Assembly: GCF_025947145.1 (NCBI RefSeq)
Contig: NZ_CP109999.1
Location: 2,294,001-2,358,000 of the forward strand
DNA length: 64,000 nucleotides
DNA from: Flavobacterium sp. N1994
GTDB taxonomy: Bacteria; Bacteroidota; Bacteroidia; Flavobacteriales; Flavobacteriaceae
Direction of reading: 5' to 3'
In this document: positions 1-8,401 of the stretch, piece by piece
Numbering within the stretch: the stretch's first letter is position 1
Layout: each line of letters opens with the position of its first letter
Notes under the pieces: model-generated
Database searches by the model: none
What the model was told of the DNA's origin: nothing
The model's input: the letters and a program-made list of their open reading frames with translations, nothing else
Position numbers and translations under genes: made by a program

Positions 1-3000
1 AGTACCCAATTCATTATACAAATTCAAACGTTCCGAAATGTTGTTGATGTATTCATCTGGGAAGAGCAATTCAAAGTCGGTGTCAATTTGTAACTCTTTG
101 ACGTATTCTTTGTTTTCGTCTTCATCACCCTCATCATACAGGTCTTTGAATTCGTTTTCTTTCAATTCTTCTATGGCTTCATTCATGATTTTTTGATAGG
201 TTTCAAAACCAATTTCATTAATGAAACCACTTTGCTCACCGCCTAATAAATCTCCCGCACCACGAATTTCCAAATCTTTCATGGCAATGTTAAAACCACT
301 ACCTAATTCACTGAATTGTTCTAAAGCTTGAATTCTTTTTCGAGCATCATCTGTCATAGCAGAATAGGGCGGACAGATAAAATAACAGAACGCTTTCTTA
401 TTACTACGACCTACACGACCTCGCATTTGGTGCAAATCGGACAACCCAAAATTATTAGCGTTATTGATGAAAATCGTATTGGCATTCGGTACATCTAAAC
501 CACTTTCAATAATGGTGGTGGCTACTAACACATCAAAATCACCGTTCATAAAACCTAGCATCAACTCTTCTAGTTTAGTACCTTCCATTTGGCCATGACC
601 AATACCCACACGAGCATCGGGAACGAGTCGTTGTATCATACCCGCAATCTCTTTGATGTTCTCAATTCGATTATTGATAAAGAATACTTGACCGTTTCTT
701 TGAATTTCATACGAAATCGCATCGCGAATCAGTTCTTCATTAAAGCCCACCACTTGCGACTCGATAGGATAACGATTGGGCGGAGGTGTAGTAATAACAG
801 ACAAATCGCGAGCAGCCATTAACGAAAACTGCAACGTTCTCGGAATAGGGGTGGCGGTTAATGTTAGTGTGTCAACATTAGCGGCAATCGTTTTCAGCTT
901 GTCTTTTACATTAACGCCAAACTTTTGTTCTTCATCCACAATCAATAACCCTAAGTCTTTGAAGACTACATTTTTGTTGACTAGTTGGTGTGTACCAATG
1001 ATAATATCTAATTTACCAGAAGCTAATTCTTCTAAGGTTTGTGCTTTTTGTTTAGCCGTACGGAAACGGTTGAGGTAACCTACTTTCACTGGCATTTCCT
1101 TTAAACGTTCTGTAAAAGTTCTGTAATGTTGGTAAGCCAAAATAGTGGTGGGCACCAAAATAGCGACTTGCTTACTATTATCAACTGCTTTAAAAGCCGC
1201 ACGAATAGCAACTTCCGTTTTCCCGAAACCTACGTCTCCACAAACCAAGCGGTCCATCGGACGATCTTTCTCCATATCGGCTTTGACGTCTTGGGTCGCT
1301 GTGATTTGATCTGGAGTATCTTCGTAAATAAAGGAACTTTCTAATTCTTTTTGCAAATAACTATCGGGCGCAAATTGGAATCCTTTTTCCAATCTTCGTT
1401 TGGCATACAATTGAATTAAGTTAAAGGCAATATGCTTTACTCGCGCTTTAGTCTTTTGTTTTAAAACCTTCCAAGCGTTGGAGCCGAGTTTATAAATCTT
1501 AGGAGGCGTACCGTCTTTCCCGTTGTATTTGGAGATTTTATGTAAGGAATGAATGCTCACATACACAATATCGTTATCCGCATACACGAGTTTTATCGCT
1601 TCTTGTGTTTTGCCTTCTACTTGTATTTTCTGTAATCCACCAAACTTACCGATACCGTGATCAATATGCGTAACATAATCGCCAACGGACAATGAATTTA
1701 GTTCTTTTAGCGTTAGGGTTTGCTTTTTAGAGTAGCCGTTTTTGATGCTGAACTTATGGTAACGCTCAAAAATCTGATGGTCGGTATAACAAACTATTTG
1801 GTTTTCTTCATCTATGAAACCTTGGTATAACGAAGCTACAATAGTGTGGTATTGTTTCCGAACGTTCTCGTGATTTTCTTCATCAATAGATTCAAAAATA
1901 TCATGAAAACGATTCGCCTGCCCTTCATTGGAACAGAACAAATAATTGGTATACCCGTTAAAATGATTATCGCTCAAATTGTTCAATAACAAATCAAATT
2001 GTTTGTTAAACGAAGGTTGAGGTTGTATGTGGTATTCGAAAGTTTTCGTTGTTTTAAACAGCGGTTTATTCGATAATTCGATGATAGAAAAGTCTAAAGC
2101 TTTGCGCAAAAACCCCTCTTGATTCAGAAACAAATGTTCAGGAGCAGCATGTTTGACGTCTTTGGAAAGTTTATCAAAAGTTTCGATAGCTTTCGCAAAA
2201 AGTTTGTCTAATTGAGAAGTTAGAAACTCCGTATTCTCAATACATAAAATCGTTTTATCACTGATATAATCGAGGAAACTTTCACGGTTTTCTTTAATGA
2301 ATTTGTTTTCCAGATTCGGAATAATGGTAATCTTGGTTTGCTTTTCTACGGATAATTGTGTTTCTACATCAAAGGTTCGGATACTATCGACTTCATTGCC
2401 ATAAAACTCAATACGATACGGATTGTCATTGGAAAACGAGAACACATCTAAGATACCACCACGAACCGAAAACTCTCCAGGTTCTGTGATAAAGTCCACA
2501 CGTTTGAATTCGTATTCGAATAAGACTTCATTTATAAAATCAATAGAAACATTATCGCCAACGGAAACCTTCAAGGTGTTTTTATCGAGTTCTTTTCGGG
2601 TGACCACTTTTTCAAAAAGGGCTTCAGGATAAGTAACGATTACGGCGGGTTTCTTTCTAGAATTAATTCGATTTAAAACTTCGGAACGCAACAATACATT
2701 GGCGTTATCGGTTTCTTCAATTTGATACGGACGGCGATAAGAGCTTGGATAAAACAGCACATCATTGGCACCAATCATTTGCTCTAAATCATTCAGAATA
2801 TAAGCAGCTTCTTCTTTCTCGTTAAGGATTAAAAGGAAAGGTTTCTCGCTTTTTTTAAAAACCGCTTGAAAGACAAACGACAAAGCAGAACCCGAAAGCC
2901 CTTTTACTTGTGTTTTGCTCAAAGGATTTTCAAGAGCCTCTGCTATTTGTTTGACTTTCGCCGAATGCAGATAACTGTTGTATAAAGAGTTTTGACTCAA
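1..3000 (-). CDS. mfd: Transcription-repair coupling factor Mfd (3' end outside window)
   Basis: Superfamily 2 translocase that removes RNA polymerase stalled at DNA lesions and recruits UvrA. About 1000 residues are present; the frame is open to the left edge, so the last 100 or so residues are missing. Visible in order: UvrB-like N-terminal region with the SVRGGILDVF motif, the polymerase-interaction segment around GDYVTHIDHGIGKFGG, Walker A GDVGFGKTE, the DEEQKFG Walker B box, TLTATPIPRTL, and the RGRVGRS motif VI. No ATG fits the N-terminus: an in-frame TAA lies two codons upstream of TTG at 2998-3000, and the product then begins (M)SQNSLYNSYLHSAK, so TTG is the likely start. The upstream lipoprotein gene ends three bases before it, so the two are probably co-transcribed. 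Confidence 0.96.
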   Translation of the reverse strand, partial: MSQNSLYNSYLHSAKVKQIAEALENPLSKTQVKGLSGSALSFVFQAVFKKSEKPFLLILNEKEEAAYILNDLEQMIGANDVLFYPSSYRRPYQIEETDNANVLLRSEVLNRINSRKKPAVIVTYPEALFEKVVTRKELDKNTLKVSVGDNVSIDFINEVLFEYEFKRVDFITEPGEFSVRGGILDVFSFSNDNPYRIEFYGNEVDSIRTFDVETQLSVEKQTKITIIPNLENKFIKENRESFLDYISDKTILCIENTEFLTSQLDKLFAKAIETFDKLSKDVKHAAPEHLFLNQEGFLRKALDFSIIELSNKPLFKTTKTFEYHIQPQPSFNKQFDLLLNNLSDNHFNGYTNYLFCSNEGQANRFHDIFESIDEENHENVRKQYHTIVASLYQGFIDEENQIVCYTDHQIFERYHKFSIKNGYSKKQTLTLKELNSLSVGDYVTHIDHGIGKFGGLQKIQVEGKTQEAIKLVYADNDIVYVSIHSLHKISKYNGKDGTPPKIYKLGSNAWKVLKQKTKARVKHIAFNLIQLYAKRRLEKGFQFAPDSYLQKELESSFIYEDTPDQITATQDVKADMEKDRPMDRLVCGDVGFGKTEVAIRAAFKAVDNSKQVAILVPTTILAYQHYRTFTERLKEMPVKVGYLNRFRTAKQKAQTLEELASGKLDIIIGTHQLVNKNVVFKDLGLLIVDEEQKFGVNVKDKLKTIAANVDTLTLTATPIPRTLQFSLMAARDLSVITTPPPNRYPIESQVVGFNEELIRDAISYEIQRNGQVFFINNRIENIKEIAGMIQRLVPDARVGIGHGQMEGTKLEELMLGFMNGDFDVLVATTIIESGLDVPNANTIFINNANNFGLSDLHQMRGRVGRSNKKAFCYFICPPYSAMTDDARKRIQALEQFSELGSGFNIAMKDLEIRGAGDLLGGEQSGFINEIGFETYQKIMNEAIEELKENEFKDLYDEGDEDENKEYVKELQIDTDFELLFPDEYINNISERLNLYNELGT

Positions 3001-3003
3001 AGC

Positions 3004-3597
3004 TTATTGGATGATTTTGGAATTCGGATTGGTTGGAATAGCTCTGGTGGTATCTATCATTCGAAGCATATCATCTTCACCATCTTCAATTTTGATTTCG
3101 CTTTTGATTTTGATTTCGTCAAATTGATTTTGGATAGCCGTAACTTCGGTATTGATTTCTTGAATGAGTTGCTGAATCTTTTTTTGTGGAATTTGATCCA
3201 GATGCATGAATAAGTTTAACGAATTCATTTTAGTAGTGATAACTGCAATTCTACTTTTTATTTCTGGTAAATCGTATTTGAATGGGATGTTGTTATTTAA
3301 TTCGATAGCTCTTTTAGAGAGCGTTTTGGCTTTTTGTTGAAAGGCTCCTAAACTACTTTTTGGTTTTTGACCAAGTTCGGTAAGGAATACGCGCCATTCT
3401 GCCCAATAGTTAGTTAAGGAACGTGAAGTTTCATTAATGGGTTGCGTGTTGAAATTCCAATCTTTAGAAATGGCTTTGAATAAAACCTCTTTTTTTTGAG
3501 CTTCTTTTTCTTGTTCTAAGAGGCGGATTTTTGGATCTTCTTGACAAGAAACCAAAAACAATAGCATTAAAAACAGAGTTGAAAAAGATTTTTTCAT
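3004..3597 (-). CDS. Small predicted lipoprotein of unknown function
   Basis: 197 residues from the ATG at 3597. I chose it over the upstream ATG at 3663 because it opens directly with a lipoprotein signal peptide (MKKSFSTLFLMLLFLVSC, lipobox LVSC). The mature protein is charged and mostly helical, with Lys/Glu/Gln-rich stretches near the N-terminus and around residues 130-175, and no domain I recognise. It is probably anchored in the periplasm by its lipidated cysteine. The stop codon is separated from the mfd TTG by a single codon in the same frame. No function can be assigned. Confidence 0.8.
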   Translation of the reverse strand: MKKSFSTLFLMLLFLVSCQEDPKIRLLEQEKEAQKKEVLFKAISKDWNFNTQPINETSRSLTNYWAEWRVFLTELGQKPKSSLGAFQQKAKTLSKRAIELNNNIPFKYDLPEIKSRIAVITTKMNSLNLFMHLDQIPQKKIQQLIQEINTEVTAIQNQFDEIKIKSEIKIEDGEDDMLRMIDTTRAIPTNPNSKIIQ

Positions 3598-3722
3598 CAA
3601 AATAAATTTAAGTCGTAAAGGTACAAAGGTAAAAGTAAACTTCAGAATGAGGAACATAAACAAATTATAATTTTGTTAAAAAAGAAGCCTATTCTTAACA
3701 GTAGTCCCATTTCTGAAAACAG

Positions 3723-3730
3723 TATCTTTG
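3723..3730 (+). promoter_or_regulatory. Candidate -7 promoter element
   Basis: TATCTTTG matches the Bacteroidota -7 consensus TAnnTTTG and lies 22 bp before the epimerase ATG at 3753. No TTG stands at the usual 17-23 bp upstream, so the -33 half is weak or absent. Confidence 0.5.
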
Positions 3731-3752
3731 TTTATCAAACAGACTTACTATA

Positions 3753-4691
3753 ATGAGCACAAAAATTTTAATCATTGGGGCTTGCGGGCAAATCGGAACC
3801 GAGCTCACGCAAAAGCTAAGAAGTATTTATGGGAATGATAATGTCATCGCTTCAGACATCAGAAAACTGAATAATGACATTGTGAACAACGGTATTTTTG
3901 AAGTCATCAATGCACTAGATTACAATCAGATTGAGCATTTAATTGAGCAATATCAAATCACAGATGTTTATTTAATGGCGGCTTTACTATCCGCTACAGC
4001 AGAAAAGAATCCAGCCTTTGCTTGGGATTTAAATATGAATTCTTTGTTTCACGTATTGAATTTGGCGAAAGCAAAAAAAATAAAAAAGATATTTTGGCCC
4101 TCCAGTATAGCCGTTTTTGGACCAACTACACCAAGAAATAATACACCACAATACACTATAATGGAACCAACCACCGTTTATGGAATTAGTAAACAAACGG
4201 GAGAGAGATGGTGTGAGTATTACCATCATATTTATGGGGTTGACGTGAGAAGTATCAGGTACCCAGGGTTAATAAGTTGGTCAACAGAACCTGGTGGAGG
4301 GACTACCGATTATGCAGTTGATATTTATCACAAAGCTTTAAAAGAAGGAAAGTATGAATGTTTCCTTTCCGAAGATACCGCCTTACCGATGATGTATATG
4401 GATGATGCGATTCGTGCCACAATTGAGATTATGCAGGCTCCTAGTGAGGATATTAAAATTCGTTCTTCGTATAATTTATCGGGAGTTAGCTTTACGCCAA
4501 AAGAAATAGCATCTGAAATCAAAAAACACATTCCTAATTTTACAATTTCTTATAAACCCGATTTTCGTCAAAAGATTGCTGACAGTTGGCCAGCTTCTAT
4601 AGAGGATGACTGCGCAAGACAAGATTGGAATTGGGAGCATAAATTTGATTTAGCTTCAATGACCGTTGAAATGCTTGACCATTTGAAATAG
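3753..4691 (+). CDS. NAD-dependent epimerase, L-threonine 3-dehydrogenase-like
   Basis: 312-residue short-chain (extended SDR) enzyme. The N-terminal Rossmann motif GACGQIG (residues 8-14) binds NAD, an Asp follows at the end of strand 2 (ASDIRK), and the catalytic YxxxK is YGISK near residue 143, preceded by the serine-containing segment PSSIAVFG. Length and the N-terminal sequence fit the UDP-galactose-epimerase-like L-threonine 3-dehydrogenases, which oxidise threonine to 2-amino-3-oxobutyrate in the cytoplasm. No 2-amino-3-ketobutyrate CoA ligase gene lies nearby, so the substrate is inferred from family resemblance only. It is a single-gene unit closed by a hairpin shared with the convergent gene. 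Confidence 0.85.
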   Translation: MSTKILIIGACGQIGTELTQKLRSIYGNDNVIASDIRKLNNDIVNNGIFEVINALDYNQIEHLIEQYQITDVYLMAALLSATAEKNPAFAWDLNMNSLFHVLNLAKAKKIKKIFWPSSIAVFGPTTPRNNTPQYTIMEPTTVYGISKQTGERWCEYYHHIYGVDVRSIRYPGLISWSTEPGGGTTDYAVDIYHKALKEGKYECFLSEDTALPMMYMDDAIRATIEIMQAPSEDIKIRSSYNLSGVSFTPKEIASEIKKHIPNFTISYKPDFRQKIADSWPASIEDDCARQDWNWEHKFDLASMTVEMLDHLK

Positions 4692-4694
4692 AAA

Positions 4695-4721
4695 ATGCTA
4701 CCCTGAAAAACAAAGTAGCAT
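4695..4721. terminator. Hairpin between convergent genes
   Basis: ATGCTAC and GTAGCAT form a 7-bp stem around a 13-base loop, between the stop of the epimerase and the stop of the haemoglobin-like lipoprotein gene. It could serve both strands, although the T run is short. Confidence 0.5.
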
Positions 4722-4743
4722 CTTCATCAAACAAAACAAAACT

Positions 4744-5334
4744 TTATTGTTGCACTATAGTAGGTCTTAACGATTCTAATACCGCTACTATGTCAGTGTA
4801 AAGTTGGGTGTTAGCCGCAACGCCATTTTGAACAGCCGCAGCACCAACATACCCTTCGAATTTAGTATAATTAGCCGTAGTAGCTTTAACTCCCATTCTA
4901 GTATTTAGTGCAGGATTGTGAGCTGTAGCCATGTCTAAACCACTATAAACATTTACGGCATTGGTACCACCAGTATTGAAAGAGAAAAAGTCGGTTAAAT
5001 TGTCCACTAGTTCTGCTAAATTAGTGGTGTTCCCTGCGCCAACTTCCCCTAACAATGGGGCAAAATGAGCGCCTAAATTTCCTGATGCATTAGATTGTAC
5101 ATCGGCAACGATTAAACCAATAGTAGTATTTACTACTTTTCTGTAAGCCAATCTTCCGGCTTCAATTTTTACTGCAGGATCGGAATTATCCGGATCATCA
5201 ACCAAAGTTGTTCCTCCTAATCTACTGTAGATTGAGGCTGTTGGGGCAGGGGTGGAGTCACTCTTACTGCAAGAGGTGAGCGTAAAGGCTCCGATTACTA
5301 ATGCACATAGTGCAATTTTTGAATACTTAGTCAT
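4744..5334 (-). CDS. Truncated-haemoglobin-like lipoprotein
   Basis: 196 residues with a lipoprotein signal (lipobox LTSC, cysteine near residue 22). After a short linker, SIYSRLGG matches the start of group I truncated haemoglobins (usually LYERLGG). Further on, YSGLDMATAH matches the region that carries the proximal haem-ligand histidine, followed by a typical helix G/H segment ending AVLESLRPTIV. About 12 extra residues (VDDPDNSDPAVK) follow the LGG, and the usual distal Phe-Tyr pair of helix B is not evident. I infer a periplasm-facing, membrane-anchored globin-like protein. Whether it binds haem or oxygen is open. It lies 22 bp downstream of the membrane-anchored gene at 5357 and is probably co-transcribed with it. 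Confidence 0.7.
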   Translation of the reverse strand: MTKYSKIALCALVIGAFTLTSCSKSDSTPAPTASIYSRLGGTTLVDDPDNSDPAVKIEAGRLAYRKVVNTTIGLIVADVQSNASGNLGAHFAPLLGEVGAGNTTNLAELVDNLTDFFSFNTGGTNAVNVYSGLDMATAHNPALNTRMGVKATTANYTKFEGYVGAAAVQNGVAANTQLYTDIVAVLESLRPTIVQQ

Positions 5335-5356
5335 AGTTTTAATTTTTATAGATTAC

Positions 5357-5785
5357 TTAATTGAAAATTCTCTGGATAAACTTGGTAAACTTATAGCTGA
5401 TGCCATCTCTCCTCATTACGGGACAAACTTGTACATTCGCTAAATTGGCTGGAATCTCGAAACGTTTTGCGTCATAGTTGCCTTTTGTCATTAACTCATC
5501 GTATACTTTTTTTGAGTCGGCAATTTTGTTATCGTGAAAATAGACTACGACATTTCTTTTTACGATAATTTCACTTTTTACACCAGCTATGGTATGTAGT
5601 TTTTGTTTGATGTCAAAAGCACTTAGTGAGTCAAAAGGTTTGTCAAAATCGATTCGGCTTACTTGAATGGTGGCATTCTCTACTGGTTTTGCTGTAGCAA
5701 TGTGATATACTAATATCACAAATAGCAAAAGGGAAATCCCAAGAATGCTTAGAAGAACTGTTTTTATTTTTTTGTTGCTTTTCAT
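5357..5785 (-). CDS. Membrane-anchored periplasmic protein, HMA-like fold possible
   Basis: 142 residues from the ATG at 5785. The open frame reaches back to 5908, but the upstream part has no signal and overlaps a hairpin. A lysine-rich start (MKSNKKIK) and one hydrophobic helix at about residues 8-27 anchor the protein. The rest, beginning ATIQVSRIDF, has alternating strands and helices (LHTIAGVKSEIIVKRNVVVYF) laid out like a heavy-metal-associated domain, but without its CxxC. A single Cys-Pro (VQVCPVMRR) near the C-terminus could ligate metal or haem. Function is unknown. The partner gene just downstream is the globin-like lipoprotein. Confidence 0.65.
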   Translation of the reverse strand: MKSNKKIKTVLLSILGISLLLFVILVYHIATAKPVENATIQVSRIDFDKPFDSLSAFDIKQKLHTIAGVKSEIIVKRNVVVYFHDNKIADSKKVYDELMTKGNYDAKRFEIPANLANVQVCPVMRRDGISYKFTKFIQRIFN

Positions 5786-5888
5786 AGTGTTTTTGTTTGT
5801 GAATGGATTTACGGGAAAAGAAGATTCTTGGTTTCTTTTTAATTGAAAAAAGAGGAGAATAATTTTTAAGAAGCGTTTATTTAAATCA

Positions 5889-5922
5889 AAAAGCGCTGCT
5901 TTTGACACGAAGCAGCGCTTTT
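5889..5922. terminator. Strong hairpin terminator
   Basis: A perfect 12-bp stem AAAAGCGCTGCT / AGCAGCGCTTTT surrounds a 10-base loop. It follows the small leftward membrane gene at 6008-6115 and precedes the membrane-anchored gene, so it should separate the two transcripts. Confidence 0.75.
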
Positions 5923-6007
5923 CTTTCTAAACAAAACTAACCAAACATCAAGTAGTCTTTTGGGTGCAATTACTTGTCTTTTGAAGTTCCCACTAGCCTA
6001 TTTTGTT

Positions 6008-6115
6008 TTACACGGGAGCAAACAGGGCCAAATAAAATACAAGGAATAACAAAGCTATCATAGCAATGAAAGCAGTGGTTCCGAATAATTTATTAATTTT
6101 TTTGTTAATGTCCAT
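6008..6115 (-). CDS. 35-residue single-pass membrane peptide
   Basis: A short open frame encodes MDINKKINKLFGTT followed by a hydrophobic helix of about 19 residues ending LALFAPV. ATG at 6115 is preferred; an in-frame ATG two codons upstream (6121) would add two residues. The charged N-terminus and one helix resemble small inner-membrane peptides that accompany larger complexes, but I cannot name a family. It lies between the NTF2-like gene and a strong terminator, which suits a short independent or tail cistron. Confidence 0.5.
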   Translation of the reverse strand: MDINKKINKLFGTTAFIAMIALLFLVFYLALFAPV

Positions 6116-6190
6116 AATCATAGAATTTGGGGTTCTTATTCTCAATTACGAGATAAGAAAGATTATGGTTTTTTGAAGAGAAAAAAAGTT

Positions 6191-6694
6191 TTACTCTTTT
6201 TTATTCTTTAGGGTAGTGATTAGTTTTTCTTCGATGGGAGATTTGATTTTCACGACTTCATCAGTTGAGTCATTGGGAATGGTCATGGAAAGCACATAGT
6301 GTTTTATTTTCCAATTATGATTAATTAAAACAAGTACACCTGAACCGCGACAGATTTTCATTCGAGTATCGAGTAATTCATCAAACCAGGCTATTGTTTT
6401 GTCTTCATTAAAGTAAATATGTCTTTCTATTGGAGTAAAACTCCATGCTTTTCCTTTGTCAAAATAGGGTTTAGCAAAAGTTTCAAAAGCAACTTTATTC
6501 CAATTTTCAGTAGCATCGGTTCCAATAAAAATAGCATCGTCGGATAGTGCATCAAAGTAATTGTTGTAGTCAGCATTAGCGGCAGCTTTGTGCCAAGTAT
6601 CTAATGTTTTGTTGACTTGATCTTTGAAGTCATTTTGCGCAGAAATAGAATTGATGAAAAATGGGAATAGTATAAGAAATAGTGTTTTTTTCAT
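6191..6694 (-). CDS. Secreted NTF2/SnoaL-like protein
   Basis: 167 residues. A signal peptide (MKKTLFLILFPFFINSISAQ, cut after AQ) precedes a compact alpha+beta domain of SnoaL/DUF4440 type: an N-terminal helix pair with LDTWHKAAANADYNNYFDALSDDA, then IFIGTDATENW and strands containing AWFDELLDTRM and WKIKHYVLSMTIPND. Such domains bind small ligands in a cone-shaped pocket; no substrate can be deduced. It is transcribed divergently from the L,D-transpeptidase gene, with 123 bp between them. Confidence 0.8.
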   Translation of the reverse strand: MKKTLFLILFPFFINSISAQNDFKDQVNKTLDTWHKAAANADYNNYFDALSDDAIFIGTDATENWNKVAFETFAKPYFDKGKAWSFTPIERHIYFNEDKTIAWFDELLDTRMKICRGSGVLVLINHNWKIKHYVLSMTIPNDSTDEVVKIKSPIEEKLITTLKNKKE

Positions 6695-6742
6695 AAGGAT
6701 TTTAGTGCTGATTTAATGTATCATTGTAATTCAGTATGATAA

Positions 6743-6761
6743 AGTAAATATACTATTTACT
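6743..6761. promoter_or_regulatory. Palindrome in a divergent promoter region
   Basis: AGTAAAT and ATTTACT form a perfect 7-bp inverted repeat around ATACT, midway between two divergently transcribed genes. A possible -7 element (TAGTTTTG, 6780-6787) for the rightward gene follows. The palindrome could be an operator; this is inference. Confidence 0.35.
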
Positions 6762-6817
6762 ATTGTTTTACTATAGTTTTAGTTTTGTATTTTTATAAAA
6801 TAAAATAGGATATTTTT

Positions 6818-8398
6818 ATGAAGAAGGTTCGTGTGTATGGTATTTTGGTTATTGTTTTTGTAGTAAGCATTTCTTTGATCAGTTGGTTTTGTGATAAGAA
6901 AAAAGACATGGCCTTGACTAGTCATAAAAAAGCATCAAAGAGTTTTGTTGTTTCTTTTGATAGTACATTAGTTAGCGCCTTTTATGCTAAGTACCCCAAA
7001 TTAGTTTTGTATAAAAAACAAGTCGTTTCGCTTTATCAAAAAAACAACTATGATTTTATTTGGTATGACAAAAAGGGAAGAAAAGAGACCGCGGATGTAA
7101 TCTACAATAAAATTAACAACTTGAATCTAGAAGGTGTTCTAGCTAAAGTACCGTATAAAGACGTTTTAGATGGATTATTTCTAAAAGCTAGTGCCAAACC
7201 CGATTTGGACACGGAGTTGTTTTTGTCTAACTACTATTTCTTTTACGTCAATAAAACACTTCAAGGCATTGATAGTACTAAAATGAAGGAGTTAGAGTGG
7301 TATTTGCCTAGAAAAAAACAATCCTATGTTGGTTATTTAGATTCTTTATTGGTTGACCCCAAATTGATCGATAATAAAGAACAACATATTAGTCAGTATT
7401 ATAAACTTAAAACAGTTCTTCAACGATATAGAGATATTGAGCAAAAGGGAGGTTGGGATTCTATTACTGTACCAAAAGACTTTGTTGCCATTAAACCAGG
7501 GGATAGTTCGGATGTTGTGGCTAAAATTAGAACAAGACTGTTTTTGACAGGAGATATTACGGAAGACTCGGGTAAGAGAGTATATGGGAATGCACTTCAA
7601 CAAGCTATTTTGAAATATAAAAAGCGTAACGGCTTCACATTAGACAAAACGATTTTACCAAAACACCTAGATGAAATGAATGTGCCTGTTAGTGAGCGAA
7701 TAAAAACTATCATGGCCAATATGGAGCGCTGTCGATGGATTTCTACAGATGTAACCAAAGCCAAAGAGTTTGTTGTCGTTAATATCCCATCGTATAGTTT
7801 AACCTATTTCAAAGAAGGAAAAGCAGCCTTAGTCTCCAATGTCGTTGTTGGTAACACCATGAATAAAACCGTAATCTTTAGTGGAATGATGAGCTATATT
7901 GTGTTTAGTCCATACTGGAATGTGCCTACAAATATTATTAAAACAGAGATTCTTCCAGCTATGAAAAAAGATAAAAATTATTTGTCAAAACATAAAATGG
8001 AATGGAACGGAGGCAATATTAGACAAAAACCAGGCCCTTCTAATTCTTTGGGATTGGTGAAATTTTTATTCCCAAATACTAACAATATTTATTTACACGA
8101 TACCCCTTCTAAAAGTTTGTTTAATTCAGAGAAAAGAGCGTTTAGTCATGGATGCATTCGGGTTGAAAAACCAGTTGAATTAGCCAATTTAATTTTGACA
8201 GATGATAAACATTGGACGCCAGAAAAAATTGATAAAGCGATGCACAAAGGAAAAGAAAGTTGGTATACACTCAAAAATAAAATCCCTGTTTACATAGGTT
8301 ATTTTACTGCGTGGGTTGATGATGATGGCACCGTAAATTTCTACAAAGACATTTATGAAAGAGACCAACGATTAACCTCTATGTTGGTGGAAGAATAA
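6818..8398 (+). CDS. Murein L,D-transpeptidase (YcbB/LdtD-like)
   Basis: 526 residues. It cross-links peptidoglycan through 3-3 bonds in the periplasm. An N-terminal anchor helix (residues 5-24) is followed by a scaffold region containing YDFIWYDKKGRKE, a peptidoglycan-binding repeat (GDSSDVVAKIRTRLFLTGDI ... YGNALQQAILKYKKRNG) at about 230-285, and a YkuD catalytic domain beginning FVVVNIPSYSLTYFKEGK. The active-site motif is SHGCIRVE, with the catalytic Cys near residue 446 and a His two residues before it. Domain order and length are those of the large LdtD type. The stop lies three bases from the stop of the convergent gene. Confidence 0.93.
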   Translation: MKKVRVYGILVIVFVVSISLISWFCDKKKDMALTSHKKASKSFVVSFDSTLVSAFYAKYPKLVLYKKQVVSLYQKNNYDFIWYDKKGRKETADVIYNKINNLNLEGVLAKVPYKDVLDGLFLKASAKPDLDTELFLSNYYFFYVNKTLQGIDSTKMKELEWYLPRKKQSYVGYLDSLLVDPKLIDNKEQHISQYYKLKTVLQRYRDIEQKGGWDSITVPKDFVAIKPGDSSDVVAKIRTRLFLTGDITEDSGKRVYGNALQQAILKYKKRNGFTLDKTILPKHLDEMNVPVSERIKTIMANMERCRWISTDVTKAKEFVVVNIPSYSLTYFKEGKAALVSNVVVGNTMNKTVIFSGMMSYIVFSPYWNVPTNIIKTEILPAMKKDKNYLSKHKMEWNGGNIRQKPGPSNSLGLVKFLFPNTNNIYLHDTPSKSLFNSEKRAFSHGCIRVEKPVELANLILTDDKHWTPEKIDKAMHKGKESWYTLKNKIPVYIGYFTAWVDDDGTVNFYKDIYERDQRLTSMLVEE

Positions 8399-8401
8399 GC
8401 C

